From assembly GCF_025567285.1 (NCBI RefSeq), contig NZ_JAOQJT010000003.1:1-64000 (forward strand): a DNA stretch of 64,000 bases, given 5' to 3'. Under the pieces are notes generated by a model. The model did not search any database. It saw nothing but the letters and a program-made list of their open reading frames with translations, and was not told the DNA's origin. A program made the translations under genes and the position numbers. Source of the stretch: Coprococcus aceti. Its GTDB lineage: Bacteria; Bacillota; Clostridia; Lachnospirales; Lachnospiraceae. Every line of letters starts with the position of its first letter. Positions within the stretch are counted from its first letter, which is position 1. Positions 32,492 through 40,174 of this stretch are shown here, one piece after another.

Positions 32492-33409
32492 ATGGAAGCA
32501 GTCATTTTTCTATCCATAATAATTGCACTTTTCTCTATTCTTGTTTCCTGCTTTGCTATTCGACGTGTTAAAAAACAGATAGCCGAGATAACAGACGCAT
32601 TGATTGATGTAAAAAACGGAAATGGAAACAGGCGTATTTTATCTGCAACAAATGAACTGGTAGCCCCTCTTGCCTATGAAATAAATGAGATTGTTGTGTC
32701 TTATGAGAGCAGGCTTTCTACTGTCCGGCAGACAGAAGAAACAAACCGACAGCTTATGACAAGTCTTTCCCATGATGTTCGGACACCGCTTACAACGCTT
32801 ATTGGGTATCTTGACGCTGCACATAAAGGAATTGTTACAGGAAAAGACAGGGACGACTATATCGAAACAGCCCGCCGCAAAGCTCACGATTTGAAAGAAT
32901 ATATTGATGTTCTTTTTGACTGGTTCAAATTAAATTCTAATGAGTTTGCTATGGATATAAATATTGTTGAAGCTGCGGAGCTGACACGAAATATCTTGAT
33001 TGACTGGATACCCATATTTGAAGATAAGCAGATAGATTACAATATTGATATTCCCGAACAGCCTTTCAGGGTAAAACTTGATACGGACGGCTATATGCGG
33101 ATATTGAACAATCTTATTCAAAATGTAATTTCTCACAGTCATGCGGATAAAATAGAAATAATCCTGTCAAAGCAGGAAAAAAATATGCAAATCCGATTAG
33201 CAGATAATGGAATAGGGATTGAAAAAGAAGATTTGAAGCATATTTTTGAACGGCTCTATAAATGCGATAAGGGACGGTCTGAAAAAGGCAGCGGTCTTGG
33301 GCTTTCTATCGCACACCAACTTGTAGAAAAGATGAACGGCACAATAACAGCAAATAGCATACAGGGAAAAGGAACAGAATTTACTTTGCTTTTTCCCTTA
33401 GCAAAGTAA
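32492..33409 (+). CDS. Sensor histidine kinase (CprK/LanK-like)
   Basis: A 305-residue membrane kinase with only one clear N-terminal membrane segment (AVIFLSIIIALFSILVSCFA) and no large extracellular sensor, as in intramembrane-sensing kinases of lantibiotic systems. Phospho-acceptor His is in SLSHDVRTPLTTLIGYL (about residue 94). The ATPase part has NLIQNVISHS (N box), DNGIGI (G1) and GSGLGLSIAH (G2). It starts six bases after the response regulator, with AAGGAGG as the ribosome binding site. It is expected to sense a cationic peptide or lantibiotic. Confidence 0.92.
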   Translation: MEAVIFLSIIIALFSILVSCFAIRRVKKQIAEITDALIDVKNGNGNRRILSATNELVAPLAYEINEIVVSYESRLSTVRQTEETNRQLMTSLSHDVRTPLTTLIGYLDAAHKGIVTGKDRDDYIETARRKAHDLKEYIDVLFDWFKLNSNEFAMDINIVEAAELTRNILIDWIPIFEDKQIDYNIDIPEQPFRVKLDTDGYMRILNNLIQNVISHSHADKIEIILSKQEKNMQIRLADNGIGIEKEDLKHIFERLYKCDKGRSEKGSGLGLSIAHQLVEKMNGTITANSIQGKGTEFTLLFPLAK

Positions 33410-33413
33410 GGTT

Positions 33414-33435
33414 CTCCCGTCCTTTTGACGGGAGC
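33414..33435 (+). terminator. Hairpin after the two-component genes
   Basis: CTCCCGTC pairs with GACGGGAG across a short T-rich loop, followed by CCTTAATTATTT. It probably ends or weakens transcription between the kinase gene and the transporter operon. Confidence 0.6.
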
Positions 33436-33466
33436 CTTAATTATTTGGGGAGAAATATTTCAAATT

Positions 33467-33520
33467 GCAAGGTTAATGCAAGGTTGCGGCAAGGTTAATG
33501 CAAGGTTGGTGTGATAGAAT
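33467..33520 (+). promoter_or_regulatory. Response-regulator box and promoter of the ABC operon
   Basis: GCAAGGTT occurs four times at exactly 11-base intervals (33467, 33478, 33489, 33500), followed by a -10-like TAGAAT (33515-33520). The -35 position falls inside the third and fourth repeats. This is the layout expected for activation by an OmpR-type response regulator bound to tandem half-sites on one face of the helix. Confidence 0.8.
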
Positions 33521-33545
33521 ACTTTACAGAACAGGAGGTTTGAAT

Positions 33546-34472
33546 ATGGACAAAAATTATATCATTGAAACAAAAAATCTTACAAAACAGTACGGCTCAC
33601 AAAAGAGTGTTGCTGACTTAAATATTCATGTGCAGAAAGGGAGAATTTACGGACTGCTTGGAAGAAACGGAGCCGGAAAAACGACCACTATGAAAATGCT
33701 ACTTGGATTGACAAAGCCAACTTCCGGCGAAGTTAAAATATGGGGAAAGTCTTTGCAGGGGAATGAAAAGAAATTGTTGCCCCGTATCGGTAGTCTGATT
33801 GAGTCGCCCGGTTTTTACCCTAATTTGACTGCTACGGAAAACTTACAAATTTTTGCTACCTTACGGGGAGTACCAAACCGCCACGCAATCAAAGACGCTT
33901 TAGATTTGGTGGGATTGCCTTATAAAGACAAAAAACTGTTTTCCCAGTATTCTCTTGGTATGAAACAACGGCTTGCGATTGCACTTGCTGTTATGCACGA
34001 CCCGGAGCTTTTGATTTTAGATGAACCTATCAATGGGCTTGACCCGATTGGAATTGCAGAGGTTCGTTCTTTTATTCGTGAACTTTGTGACGCGAGAGGA
34101 AAAACAATTTTAATTTCCAGTCATATTCTTTCAGAAATTTCGCTACTGGCTGATGATATTGGAATTATCGACCATGGCACACTACTGGAAGAAGAAAGTC
34201 TTGCGGAACTGGAACAAAAAAGCAGCAAACATATCCGATTTACTCTTTCTGATACCGCACAGGCAGCAAGAATTTTGGAACGTACTTTCCACGAAAACCA
34301 TTTTTCTATACAGGACGACCACAATTTACGTCTACACAATCTTGATTTACCAGTAGGGAAAATTGTAACCGCCTTTGTAGAAAATGGATTGGAGGTATCA
34401 GAAGCTCATACTTGTGAAGAAAGCCTTGAAGATTATTTCAAGCGTGTGACAGGAGGCGAGGGAATTGCTTAA
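33546..34472 (+). CDS. ABC transporter ATPase, lantibiotic-immunity type (LanF/CprA-like)
   Basis: A 308-residue ATPase. Walker A is GRNGAGKTT (about residues 40-48), the signature is SLGMKQRLAIA (about 137), and Walker B is LLILDEPINGLDPIG (about 155). The C-terminal 90 residues form the extension usual for BcrA/LanF proteins. It works with the two permeases that follow to expel or exclude antimicrobial peptides from the membrane. ATG 33546 follows AGGAGG. Confidence 0.92.
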   Translation: MDKNYIIETKNLTKQYGSQKSVADLNIHVQKGRIYGLLGRNGAGKTTTMKMLLGLTKPTSGEVKIWGKSLQGNEKKLLPRIGSLIESPGFYPNLTATENLQIFATLRGVPNRHAIKDALDLVGLPYKDKKLFSQYSLGMKQRLAIALAVMHDPELLILDEPINGLDPIGIAEVRSFIRELCDARGKTILISSHILSEISLLADDIGIIDHGTLLEEESLAELEQKSSKHIRFTLSDTAQAARILERTFHENHFSIQDDHNLRLHNLDLPVGKIVTAFVENGLEVSEAHTCEESLEDYFKRVTGGEGIA

Positions 34473-35250
34473 ACTGATTAAATGCGAATTTTACAAATTT
34501 AAACGACGTTCTCTTTTTGTTTTGGCTACTCTTGTTGCTTTGGTTTTTCCGGTAGTAATGACTGCTTTATATTGGAACATTCCAACACAAGTTAATTATG
34601 ATAATTTGTTTTCCGGCATTGTGGACTATGGCGATTTTCTTCTTTTGTTGCCGATATTGGTTGTTATTGCAACTTCTCTGTTCTTTACAGAAACAGATAA
34701 TGACACTTTAAAGAACCTTACAACCATTCCTATTAGCAAAAGTAAAATAGTTGTAGCAAAAATAGGAGTAATGGCTATTATTTCAGTAGCTTATACTCTT
34801 TTAGGCTTTTTTGCCAGTGTGTTGTGTTCAAAAATCCTTGGTATTGCTATGGAAAACATGGCACAAAAATTTGTATTGAGTATAGGATTGGGAATAATGC
34901 TCCTAGCTGCGGCTTTACCTTGTGTGGCATTAGTTGTATGGTTCAATAAAAGTGACTTGATTTCTATTGTCATTACCCTTTTTTACACAATTATTAACTA
35001 TGTAATTCATGTAACAGATATAGGAATGCTGACACCAGTAGGGGTAAATATAGGAACAATCTTACCTATACCTGTAATCAATCGTTGGATTTATCAATTT
35101 TACGACGAGGGGAATGGAGCCGCAGCTGAATTTTATAACACTATGCGTCCTTATTTTGTCCCAACTCATATATGCGTCTGTATTATTGCGCTCTTTCTGT
35201 TCGTATCAATTTATGCGATTATAAAAATTTATAATCGTCGTGAGATATAG
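34465..35250 (+). CDS. ABC-2 permease, lantibiotic-immunity type (LanE/CprB-like)
   Basis: A 261-residue permease with six predicted helices (for example SLFVLATLVALVFPVVMTAL, DFLLLLPILVVIATSLFF, VGVNIGTILPIPVINRWIYQ). The TETDNDTLKNLTTIPISKSK segment is typical of LanE/MutE-type permeases. The start is TTG at 34465, overlapping the ATPase gene; GGAGG lies eight bases before it. Confidence 0.88.
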   Translation: MLKLIKCEFYKFKRRSLFVLATLVALVFPVVMTALYWNIPTQVNYDNLFSGIVDYGDFLLLLPILVVIATSLFFTETDNDTLKNLTTIPISKSKIVVAKIGVMAIISVAYTLLGFFASVLCSKILGIAMENMAQKFVLSIGLGIMLLAAALPCVALVVWFNKSDLISIVITLFYTIINYVIHVTDIGMLTPVGVNIGTILPIPVINRWIYQFYDEGNGAAAEFYNTMRPYFVPTHICVCIIALFLFVSIYAIIKIYNRREI

Positions 35251-35261
35251 GAGGTGTGAAT

Positions 35262-36080
35262 ATGCTTGCTTTTATTACAACAGAATTTCAAAAGCTAAAA
35301 AGATACAGTATTATTTTGGTTGGTATGCTTGGTGTAGCGTGTTCCCCTATTATTTCAATCGTTATGCAAAAAATTATGACAGATGAAGCTAAAAATGTCT
35401 TGAATTATACATTTCCTGATTTACTTAATAGTACGATTTGGAATAATATGACCATGTTTTTTCCTATGATTATAGCTTTGATTGGTGGCTATATGATTAA
35501 CCGAGAATACACTGATGATACACTAAAAAATCTGCAAGTTATTCCTATTTCTTTTCCTAAACTGATGATTGGGAAGCTAACTACAATAGGACTACTTTCT
35601 ATACTTTTAGGATTATGTAATTCATTTGTCACTATTATAGTCGGAATAATCGCTTGTCGTGAGAATATGACTTTATCAACAATTATAATTGGGACTATAC
35701 AAATTTGTGGAATGGCATTATTTACATTTATTGGAGAAATGCCACTTATCGCACACTGTGGAAAAAAACAAAACTCTTTCAAAGGTGGGGCTGTTGCAGC
35801 TTTTCTATTAGGATATATTAGTATCTACTTCAAAAATCCTATTATCAGAAATTTGTATCCGCTCTCTGCCGGATTAAGTATAGTCGGCTTTAACGGAGAA
35901 GGATTTGTGACAGATACTACCGGAGCTTATTCATCTTCTCAAAGCATTTTATTAGGTGTTTTAACGATGTTAGCTATGCTTATATTATCATTGATAATAA
36001 TTTCTATTCCACAAAAAGAAACTTTAGCTACCCCTTTATCTCAAAAAAGGAGAAAAACAGAAAGGAAGATTGCAAAATGA
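35262..36080 (+). CDS. ABC-2 permease, lantibiotic-immunity type (LanG/CprC-like)
   Basis: A 272-residue permease similar in plan to the preceding one: NREYTDDTLKNLQVIPISFP matches the same cytosolic loop. Six helices are predicted. ATG 35262 follows AGGAGG. The basic C-terminus (PLSQKRRKTERKIAK) overlaps the start of the lipoprotein gene by 4 bases. Two different permeases plus one ATPase is the LanFEG arrangement. Confidence 0.88.
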   Translation: MLAFITTEFQKLKRYSIILVGMLGVACSPIISIVMQKIMTDEAKNVLNYTFPDLLNSTIWNNMTMFFPMIIALIGGYMINREYTDDTLKNLQVIPISFPKLMIGKLTTIGLLSILLGLCNSFVTIIVGIIACRENMTLSTIIIGTIQICGMALFTFIGEMPLIAHCGKKQNSFKGGAVAAFLLGYISIYFKNPIIRNLYPLSAGLSIVGFNGEGFVTDTTGAYSSSQSILLGVLTMLAMLILSLIIISIPQKETLATPLSQKRRKTERKIAK

Positions 36081-36535
36081 AAAAGCTGATACCTTTATTT
36101 TTAATGTTATGTTGTCTTGTTTCTGTAACTGCCTGTTCTAAAGATGAAATTGTAAGTAATTATAATCAAGCCTTACAATCTATTGGAGATAAGGGTTTAA
36201 CAGATGATAAAGATTTGCAAGGAAAACGTGAATTTGGTATAGATAGCTATGTAGGAAATTATACCGCTGACTATGATGATTTTTCCGGTAATGAAATCAT
36301 TTTCGGGGGAACAGCTCTTGAACGAGATAATGGAAATAAAATAGAAATTTCTTGTGATATAGCTGCTCAAACCGGGAATTTGAAACTAATTTTACAAACG
36401 GGAACTGATGAACCGAAAATCCTTTGTGATACAGAAAGCTCATATAATGATACTATTGAACTTCCGTCTGCAAGCAATTATGTTTTGATTGAAGCAGATA
36501 ATTTTACAGGTTCACTGAAATTAAAACTCAAATGA
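36077..36535 (+). CDS. Lipoprotein of the ABC operon
   Basis: A 152-residue lipoprotein: signal sequence MKKLIPLFLMLCCLVSVTAC with lipobox VTAC-S. The mature domain (SYVGNYTADYDDFSGNEIIF, then FTGSLKLKLK) looks beta-rich, and no family is recognised. Position next to LanFEG genes resembles LanI-type immunity lipoproteins, which bind the lantibiotic at the cell surface; here that is inferred from context only. Start overlaps the permease stop. Confidence 0.75.
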   Translation: MKKLIPLFLMLCCLVSVTACSKDEIVSNYNQALQSIGDKGLTDDKDLQGKREFGIDSYVGNYTADYDDFSGNEIIFGGTALERDNGNKIEISCDIAAQTGNLKLILQTGTDEPKILCDTESSYNDTIELPSASNYVLIEADNFTGSLKLKLK

Positions 36536-36554
36536 TAATAGAAAGGAAACCATT

Positions 36555-36818
36555 ATGAAAGAAAAAATTTTAAGTATTATATCCCTTGTTACAATTTTTG
36601 TACCTCTTACTATGTTATTTGTTTGGAAGCCTACGGCTGCAAATGCAACAGCTATTGCTATTGGTTACGGTGTTTTTATTGTTGCCAGTTTTCTTTACGC
36701 ACTATTCTTATTTCTCAAAAAACAGCAACGCGATATTTATGTAAAAGTTGGATTGGGTGTAAATGCCTTTTATCTACTTGGGATATTATTTATGGTTATA
36801 ATCCCACGTCTTTTCTAA
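36555..36818 (+). CDS. Small membrane protein of the ABC operon
   Basis: An 87-residue protein with three predicted helices (ILSIISLVTIFVPLTMLFVW, ATAIAIGYGVFIVASFLYAL and VGLGVNAFYLLGILFMVIIP). It follows the lipoprotein gene by 19 bases, with AGAAAGGAAACC upstream. The function is unknown; co-transcription suggests a part in peptide immunity. The operon ends with two hairpins downstream. Confidence 0.75.
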   Translation: MKEKILSIISLVTIFVPLTMLFVWKPTAANATAIAIGYGVFIVASFLYALFLFLKKQQRDIYVKVGLGVNAFYLLGILFMVIIPRLF

Positions 36819-36834
36819 AATTTAAAATCTAAAT

Positions 36835-36880
36835 ATCTGCCGGACGACGGCAAAAGAAAAAAAGCCGTCGCAGAGCAGAT
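36835..36880. other. Long hairpin after the cargo operon
   Basis: Outer arms ATCTGC/GCAGAT (36835-36840/36875-36880) and inner arms CGACGGC/GCCGTCG (36845-36851/36864-36870) around an A-rich loop. No T run follows directly. It may stabilise the mRNA 3' end or be part of an RNA. Confidence 0.5.
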
Positions 36881-36898
36881 ACATTTTCACGCGCCTTT

Positions 36899-36938
36899 GA
36901 AGCGGTGGCTTTGATTTTTAAAGCCGCCGCTTCTTTTT
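36899..36938 (+). terminator. Intrinsic terminator of the cargo operon
   Basis: 14-base arms GAAGCGGTGGCTTT and AAAGCCGCCGCTTC with one G-T position and a seven-base loop, followed by five T. Confidence 0.88.
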
Positions 36939-36989
36939 GTCTACTGCTACCTATAACATAAATTAGCGGCATTTAGGAGGGCTGCCGCT

Positions 36990-37100
36990 ATGGGAATTTC
37001 TTTGCTGTTATACAGCATACATAGGTTGCATTCATTAAAAAAAGTACAGTTCCACCACCGGGTAAGTCTGGTTATAGATATGAACTGTCAAATCAATTAA
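36990..37100 (+). CDS. Candidate small peptide with hairpin-enclosed ribosome binding site
   Basis: An open frame for 36 residues beginning MGISLLLYSIHRLHS. A perfect 7-bp stem AGCGGCA/TGCCGCT (36965-36971/36983-36989) carries AGGAGG in its 11-base loop, and the ATG follows directly. The presence of a good Shine-Dalgarno at the correct distance supports translation. The product is not recognised. It lies between the cargo terminator and the sigma-like gene. Confidence 0.45.
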   Translation: MGISLLLYSIHRLHSLKKVQFHHRVSLVIDMNCQIN

Positions 37101-37119
37101 ATACCGCTGTTATTTCCTA

Positions 37120-37154
37120 TGCGCCTATCTGCGTTTTGCAGGCAGGCGCATTTT
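37120..37154 (+). terminator. Terminator upstream of the sigma-like gene
   Basis: TGCGCCT (37120-37126) pairs with AGGCGCA (37144-37150), enclosing a second small CTGC/GCAG stem and followed by TTTT. It could be a terminator or an attenuator controlling the regulatory genes downstream. The leader that follows (37155-37274) shows no gene. Confidence 0.7.
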
Positions 37155-37274
37155 GCATTTTACAGAAGATTTTTCAAAAACTTTGCTCTCTTTTTGGCAA
37201 AGCAAAAAGTCGCCTGTATTATCCCGCGAAAAGGGGAGGTACTACCGCCTTTCGGCAGAAAGGAGGTGAACACC

Positions 37275-37715
37275 ATGACACCTAATCGCAGGGAATTTGA
37301 AAAGCAATGTGCGTTTCAAAAGTTCTGTAAATCAGTGCTGCACAATGAAGCGTGCAACGCCCATGAAGAAATTCGTCGGCGCAGAGTTCGGGAGGTTACT
37401 TTTTCTGACCTTGCCTTGCATGAGGAACGGCAGCTTTATACCGTCGATAAGTATTTTCAAGACGAAGAAGCAGAGCCGTCTTATCAAATGGCAGGAAAAG
37501 AAATAACCCCAAAACTGCTGCTTGAAGCTATCCGGGCTTTACCCGAAGAACGGCGCAAAATTGTACTGCTGTATTACTTTGAGGGATTAACTGATATAGA
37601 AATCGGAAAGCAGCTCAATATCTCAAGAAGTACGGTACAGTATCGCCGGACAAGCTCCTTTGAGCAGTTAAAAAAATATTTGGAGGAAAACGCTGATGAA
37701 TGGATTGAATGGTAA
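37275..37715 (+). CDS. Sigma-70 region 4-like regulator (Tn916 Orf7-like)
   Basis: A 146-residue protein with a C-terminal sigma region 4: LEAIRALPEERRKIVLLYYF, EGLTDIEIGKQLNISRSTVQ, then YRRTSSFEQLKKYLEE. The N-terminal half lacks region 2, as in Tn916 Orf7-type regulators that act on ICE transcription. ATG 37275 follows AAAGGAGGTG. It overlaps the next gene by 20 bases. Confidence 0.85.
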   Translation: MTPNRREFEKQCAFQKFCKSVLHNEACNAHEEIRRRRVREVTFSDLALHEERQLYTVDKYFQDEEAEPSYQMAGKEITPKLLLEAIRALPEERRKIVLLYYFEGLTDIEIGKQLNISRSTVQYRRTSSFEQLKKYLEENADEWIEW

Positions 37716-37953
37716 ACCGACCGAGTACCCGGAGAACACCCTTGTACCTTATCCTGTCATACTGGCAGCGTCAAAGGGCGACCCGGACGCAATGAAGATT
37801 GTATTGCAACATTTCAGCGGCTACATAGCCCGTCTTTCCATGCGAAAGCTCTATGATGAGCGAGGAAATGTTTATTTTGGAGTAGACGAAGAAATACGCG
37901 AAAGGCTGCAAACAAAACTGATGAGGGCAATCCTCACATTTAAGGCTGAATAA
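37696..37953 (+). CDS. Orf8-like helix-turn-helix protein
   Basis: An 85-residue protein with the helix-turn-helix VILAASKGDPDAMKIVLQHF and the tail VDEEIRERLQTKLMRAILTF. In Tn916 the equivalent (Orf8) lies after Orf7 and works in the same regulatory circuit. It overlaps the sigma-like gene. It is a paralogue of 28879-29148. Confidence 0.85.
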   Translation: MNGLNGKPTEYPENTLVPYPVILAASKGDPDAMKIVLQHFSGYIARLSMRKLYDERGNVYFGVDEEIRERLQTKLMRAILTFKAE

Positions 37954-38371
37954 ACCAACGCGGTATTGGAGCGCTTCCCCCTTTTCTGTTCCATATCGCA
38001 GAACAGCCCTCTGCTCTTTGATAAAGAAAGCGGCGCAATAGAACGGCGACGCAGTATAAGGCAAATCGGATACGTTCCTTTTGTGCCGAGCCATGCGGTG
38101 GATACGCCATGACCTTTCTCTTAATAGAAAAGCGAGCGAGAAATACCACACCGTAAAGCAGAGATAGCAGCCTGCGGGCGATAACGCACAGAATACATAA
38201 TGATACTTCCTTATAGCCATAGTCCGAGCGTTAGAAGCGTCGCAGGCAATGGGTAGGGCTTCGGCAGACCGCCGGAGGGGTGCAAGTCCCATGAGGTTAC
38301 GCTAATAGCCGTCCGATTAAAGCCTATGTTACAGATTGATTTTTGACCCATTAAGAAAGGGGGACGACAAA
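37954..38371 (+). other. Structured gene-free region upstream of xis
   Basis: 418 bases without a credible gene. Several hairpins are visible: CTGTTC/GAACAG (about 38000), CTTCGGC/GCCGGAG with loop AGACC (38259-38277), and a T-loop-like GGGTGCAAGTCCC (38278-38290) directly after it. The string of stems and the position between orf8 and xis suggest a regulatory RNA or an attenuator for excision genes. I do not recognise it as a named RNA family. Confidence 0.45.
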
Positions 38372-38575
38372 TTGAACAATAACGACGTGCCGATTTGGGA
38401 AAAGTACACGCTTACCATAGAAGAGGCAGCAAAATATTTCCGTATCGGAGAAAGCAAGCTGCGGAAACTGGCAGAAGAAAATCCCGTCCCGGACTGGGTA
38501 ATGATGAACGGAAACCGTATTCAGATTAAGCGTAAGCAATTTGAAAAAATGATTGATACGGTGGACGCAATCTGA
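38372..38575 (+). CDS. xis: Excisionase (Tn916 Xis-like)
   Basis: A 67-residue winged-helix DNA-binding protein: WEKYTLTIEEAAKYFRIGES, KLRKLAEENPVPDWVMMNG, then RIQIKRKQFEKMIDT. This is the Tn916 Xis pattern, which bends the element ends and directs the integrase toward excision. The start is TTG at 38372 with AAGGGGG upstream. It lies 79 bases before int. Confidence 0.92.
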   Translation: MNNNDVPIWEKYTLTIEEAAKYFRIGESKLRKLAEENPVPDWVMMNGNRIQIKRKQFEKMIDTVDAI

Positions 38576-38585
38576 TAGTGAAATC

Positions 38586-38628
38586 GAGCCTTGAATGTGG
38601 TACAATATAGTCAAGCATATCAAGGCTC
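38586..38628 (+). terminator. Hairpin between xis and int
   Basis: GAGCCTTGA (38586-38594) pairs with TCAAGGCTC (38620-38628) around a 25-base loop containing TACAAT. TTTCC follows. It could end xis transcription or modulate int. Confidence 0.5.
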
Positions 38629-38654
38629 TTTCCATTATGGAAAGGAGCATAACG

Positions 38655-39848
38655 ATGTCGGAAAAAAGACGGGATAATAAAAATCGTATTCTCCGCACCG
38701 GAGAGAGCCAGAGAAAAGACGGGAGATATGCCTACAAATATATAGATACCTTTGGGAAACCGCAGTTTGTGTATTCTTGGAAGTTAGTGCCTACGGACAA
38801 AACCCCGGCAGGAAAGCGCGACGATATAGCGTTGAGGGAAAAAGAGAAAGAAATCCAAAAAGACCTTGACGACGGTATCGACCATATCGGAAAGAAAATG
38901 ACGGTCTGCCAACTCTACGCAAAGCAGATACGCCACCGGGCAAATGTGCGGCATGGTACAAAGCAGGGGCGAAAACAGCTCATGCGGATTTTGCAGGAGG
39001 ATAAACTTGGAGCCTGCCGGATTGAAAATGTGAAGCTCTCCGACGCAAAGGAATGGGCGTTACGCATGAAAGAAAAAGGTTACGGCTTCAAGACTATCAA
39101 CAACCACAAGCGTTCCTTAAAGGCTGCCTTTTACACAGCCATACAGGACGATTGTATTCGTAAAAATCCATTTGACTTCCAGTTGAACACAGTCCTTGAA
39201 GATGATACGGAACCAAAGGAACCTCTATCCCCTACGCAGGAAGCGGCTTTTCTGTCCTTTGTGCAGCATGATAAAGTCTATCAGAAATACTACGACGAGA
39301 TTATCATACTGTTAGGGACAGGGCTTCGCATTTCGGAACTCTGCGGACTGACGGAAGCTGACATTGACTTAGGCAAACAGCTTATCAATGTAGACCACCA
39401 ACTTTTGAAGATTGCAGACGTGGGCTACTATGTGGAAACGCCTAAGACGAAAAGCGGCAACCGGGTTATTCCTATGAGTGAAAAAGTGTTAGAAGCATTT
39501 CAGCGGGTGCTGAACAAGCGGAAATATGCACAGCCTGTTATTTTAGAAGGCTACACAAAGTTTCTGTTCCTTAACCGGAACGGTTTGCCAAAAGTGGCAG
39601 TCAACTATGAAAGTATGTTCCGGGGGCTTGTAAGGAAATACAACAAAACGCAAAAGGTAGCATTGCCAAAGGTAATGACACCGCACACCTTACGCCACAC
39701 ATTCTGCACCACGTTAGCAAATGCAGGAATGAACCCAAAGGCATTGCAGTACATCATGGGACATTCCAACATCAATATGACGCTGAACTATTACGCGCAT
39801 ACGACTTCCGAAACGTCGATAACAGAAATGAAGCGGCTGATTGCCTAA
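38655..39848 (+). CDS. int: Tyrosine integrase (Tn916 family)
   Basis: A 397-residue integrase. The N-terminal arm-binding domain starts SEKRRDNKNRILRTGESQRK, as in Tn916 Int. The core-binding domain follows. Catalytic residues: Arg in LGTGLRISELCGL (about 235), Lys in TPKTKSGNRVIP, His-x-x-Arg in TPHTLRHTFCT (about 343) and Tyr in MTLNYYAHTT (about 380). It integrates and excises the whole ICE. ATG 38655 follows AAAGGAG. Confidence 0.96.
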   Translation: MSEKRRDNKNRILRTGESQRKDGRYAYKYIDTFGKPQFVYSWKLVPTDKTPAGKRDDIALREKEKEIQKDLDDGIDHIGKKMTVCQLYAKQIRHRANVRHGTKQGRKQLMRILQEDKLGACRIENVKLSDAKEWALRMKEKGYGFKTINNHKRSLKAAFYTAIQDDCIRKNPFDFQLNTVLEDDTEPKEPLSPTQEAAFLSFVQHDKVYQKYYDEIIILLGTGLRISELCGLTEADIDLGKQLINVDHQLLKIADVGYYVETPKTKSGNRVIPMSEKVLEAFQRVLNKRKYAQPVILEGYTKFLFLNRNGLPKVAVNYESMFRGLVRKYNKTQKVALPKVMTPHTLRHTFCTTLANAGMNPKALQYIMGHSNINMTLNYYAHTTSETSITEMKRLIA

Positions 39849-39887
39849 GTAGTAAACGGAGAATTTACTACTCCACCTACTACTTTT
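39848..39887. repeat. Probable Int arm-binding repeats at the ICE right end
   Basis: AGTAGTAAA (39848-39856) and its perfect reverse complement TTTACTACT (39864-39872) are followed by a third related copy, CTACTACTTTT. Tn916 carries comparable short repeats next to its int end that are bound by the integrase arm domain. Confidence 0.6.
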
Positions 39888-40174
39888 GAACACCAAAACA
39901 TACGGGGATATAAGAAGATTTGAGAGTATCTTCCACAATGAAAAATGCCGGAAAAGCCTGTAACAATAGGCTATACCGGCATATAAGAACTTTTGAAAAG
40001 ATAATCAAAAATTACTTTGTGATTTATTATAAAATAGGAAATAAATTTATTTAGGGACATTTTCAAGAGATGCTATGTATGGTACAGTGGAAATGTCTCT
40101 ATTTTTATTGATTTAAATGTGTTATTTGAAAGAACGCAAAATATAAACCATGTAAGTATAAAGGAGAAAAAGAG
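39888..40174. other. ICE/chromosome junction region
   Basis: No gene between int and the GH32 gene. A two-part hairpin is present: ATGCCGG/CCGGCAT (39945-39951/39976-39982) with inner AGCCT/AGGCT. From about 39,985 the sequence is very AT-rich, as Tn916-type target sites are. The exact attR cannot be set without the left end or an empty site. Confidence 0.5.

Larger units (their letters stand above)
1..39990. mobile_element. Tn1549/CTn-like ICE, right-hand part
   Basis: This is the right portion of an integrative and conjugative element. It contains VirD4, Maff2, VirB6-like, PrgI, VirB4, CHAP hydrolase, DUF4315, DUF4366, TopB, an anti-restriction fusion, TTRAP, relaxase and MobC, then regulatory genes, Xis and a tyrosine integrase at the right end. 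That gene order is the standard one for Tn1549-like elements of Clostridia. The left end is outside the window. The right end is not pinned: it lies after the integrase stop (39,848) and the Int-arm-like repeats, and before the chromosomal GH32 gene (40,175). The value 39,990 is an estimate. Confidence 0.9.

Noticed and set aside
33546..36080. BceAB-type bacitracin transporter
   Set aside because: BceB is a single permease with a large extracellular loop and about ten helices. Here two six-helix permeases occur, as in LanFEG/CprABC.
38278..38316. Cobalamin riboswitch
   Set aside because: GGTGCAAGTCC resembles part of the B12 box, but the rest of the consensus and any cobalamin gene are missing.
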